A stretch of 33,599 nucleotides of DNA from Candidatus Fokinia solitaria (lineage in GTDB: Bacteria > Pseudomonadota > Alphaproteobacteria > Rickettsiales > Midichloriaceae): contig CALPOD020000011.1 of NCBI GenBank assembly GCA_943325105.2, forward strand, positions 1 to 33,599, read 5' to 3'. A model generated the notes under the pieces. That model searched no databases. It was not told where the DNA came from and saw only the letters and a program-made list of their open reading frames with translations. Positions 33,045 through 33,599 of this stretch are shown here, piece by piece. Made by a program: the position numbers and the translations under genes. Position 1 is the first letter of the stretch. Each line of letters opens with the position of its first letter.

Positions 33045-33599
33045 TAGAAAATACAATAAAAGATTTTTTAGACCAAATATTAAATGATAATGCATATCAT
33101 ATGCACACTATCAAAAAGGATGAATATAGAAGATTTGAAAAAGTACAAACTCCAAGAGCTACTGTACTGATGTGTTCTGACTCAAGAGTTCAAACTAAAG
33201 CTATTACAATGATGGATGTAAATGATCTTTTTGTAGTTCGTAACATAGGAAATCAGGTTATAAATTCATCAGGCTCTATTGAGTTTGGAGTAAAGTTTTT
33301 ACATACGCCTGTGCTTTTGATTATAGGACATTCAGGATGTGGAGCAATTGAGGCTGTAGTTTCTGGAGTCGATGTGCAAAACGGCTGCATAGAACGTGAA
33401 CTTGAGCCAATTGATGTCAATGGCAATTGTTTAAATGATGCAATTATTCAGAATGTAGATAATCAAGTGAAGTTTGCAGTAAAGAAATTCAAAAAACTTG
33501 TAGAGGCAAAACAACTACTTGTAATTGGTGCCATTTATGACTTCCAAGATGCTTATAAAAAAGGACTAGGTAGATTGATTATAGTTAATTTAAATGGTG
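33041..33599 (+). CDS. Beta-class carbonic anhydrase (partial, runs off the window)
   Basis: An open frame of 186 codons starting at the ATG that overlaps the kinase stop. It encodes MIENTIKDFLDQILNDNAYH, then the zinc-site blocks CSDSRVQ (cysteine ligand with the Asp-Arg pair), VVRNIGNQV, the GSIEFGVKFL helix and HSGCGA (His and Cys ligands), ending in VIGAIYDF with no stop before the edge. These are the hallmarks of zinc beta-carbonic anhydrases, which interconvert CO2 and bicarbonate. Bicarbonate is the co-substrate of biotin carboxylases such as the PccA encoded here. The C-terminus is not visible. Confidence 0.92.
   Translation, partial: MIENTIKDFLDQILNDNAYHMHTIKKDEYRRFEKVQTPRATVLMCSDSRVQTKAITMMDVNDLFVVRNIGNQVINSSGSIEFGVKFLHTPVLLIIGHSGCGAIEAVVSGVDVQNGCIERELEPIDVNGNCLNDAIIQNVDNQVKFAVKKFKKLVEAKQLLVIGAIYDFQDAYKKGLGRLIIVNLNG

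Overview
The window is AT-rich, gene-dense bacterial DNA that looks like part of a reduced alphaproteobacterial genome, most likely from an obligate intracellular member of the Rickettsiales or a relative. The reasons are low GC with strongly A/T-biased codons, a VirB8/VirD4-type type IV secretion system split into single genes, cytochrome bc1 genes (petABC), a biotin-dependent PccA-type carboxylase, a 7Fe FdxA ferredoxin, an RMD1-family protein, and single-copy housekeeping genes separated from their usual operon partners (ruvB without ruvA, ccmA without ccmB, tsaB without tsaE). The placement rests on gene content and style only. No rRNA, tRNA, transposase, prophage or CRISPR array was seen.

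Layout. 1-3.4 kb: GTPase yihA overlapping an MlaF-like ABC ATPase (+), facing a minus-strand run of dCMP deaminase, fdxA, yidD and fmt. 3.4-7.5 kb: pgi with a clear sigma-70-type promoter (+), facing the minus-strand run rplY, an unknown 85-aa gene, rho and a DUF4440 protein. 7.5-10.5 kb: glpX and ccmA (-), hpf (+), pth (-). 10.6-12.7 kb: an unrecognised 419-aa protein (+) facing an RMD1/DUF155 membrane protein (-). 12.9-21 kb, all plus strand: degP/htrA, rpsO, a penicillin-binding D-Ala-D-Ala carboxypeptidase, an intradiol-dioxygenase-like lipoprotein that seems to lack most iron ligands, a small secreted protein, a thioredoxin-fold protein, ruvB and pccA. 21-24.7 kb: pyrG and secG (-), ftsB-like (+), virB8 and nadD (-). 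24.8-26.7 kb: a GlnQ-like ABC ATPase with tsaB (+), then a minus-strand gene broken by one in-frame stop and a long imperfect palindrome. 26.7-29.3 kb: petABC (-) with an intrinsic terminator overlapping the petB stop. 29.4-32.4 kb: virD4 overlapping a multi-pass membrane protein gene (-). 32.4 kb to the end: a chloramphenicol-phosphotransferase-like kinase overlapping a beta-carbonic anhydrase that runs off the window (+).

How the genes fit together. Respiration (bc1), envelope maintenance (DegP, SecG, YidD, MlaF, DacA), translation and ribosome handling (L25, S15, Pth, Fmt, HPF, TsaB, YihA), nucleotide and cofactor supply (PyrG, dCMP deaminase, NadD) and upper gluconeogenesis (GlpX plus Pgi) are all represented. 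VirB8 and VirD4 imply secretion of effectors, and the orphan 419-aa protein is one possible lineage-specific factor. All seven convergent gene pairs are packed to between -25 and +8 nt. No complete defence, mobile or biosynthetic system beyond known families was identified. The most unusual items are the ligand-depleted dioxygenase lipoprotein, the detached virD4 unit, the orphan 419-aa gene and the broken gene with its adjacent palindrome.
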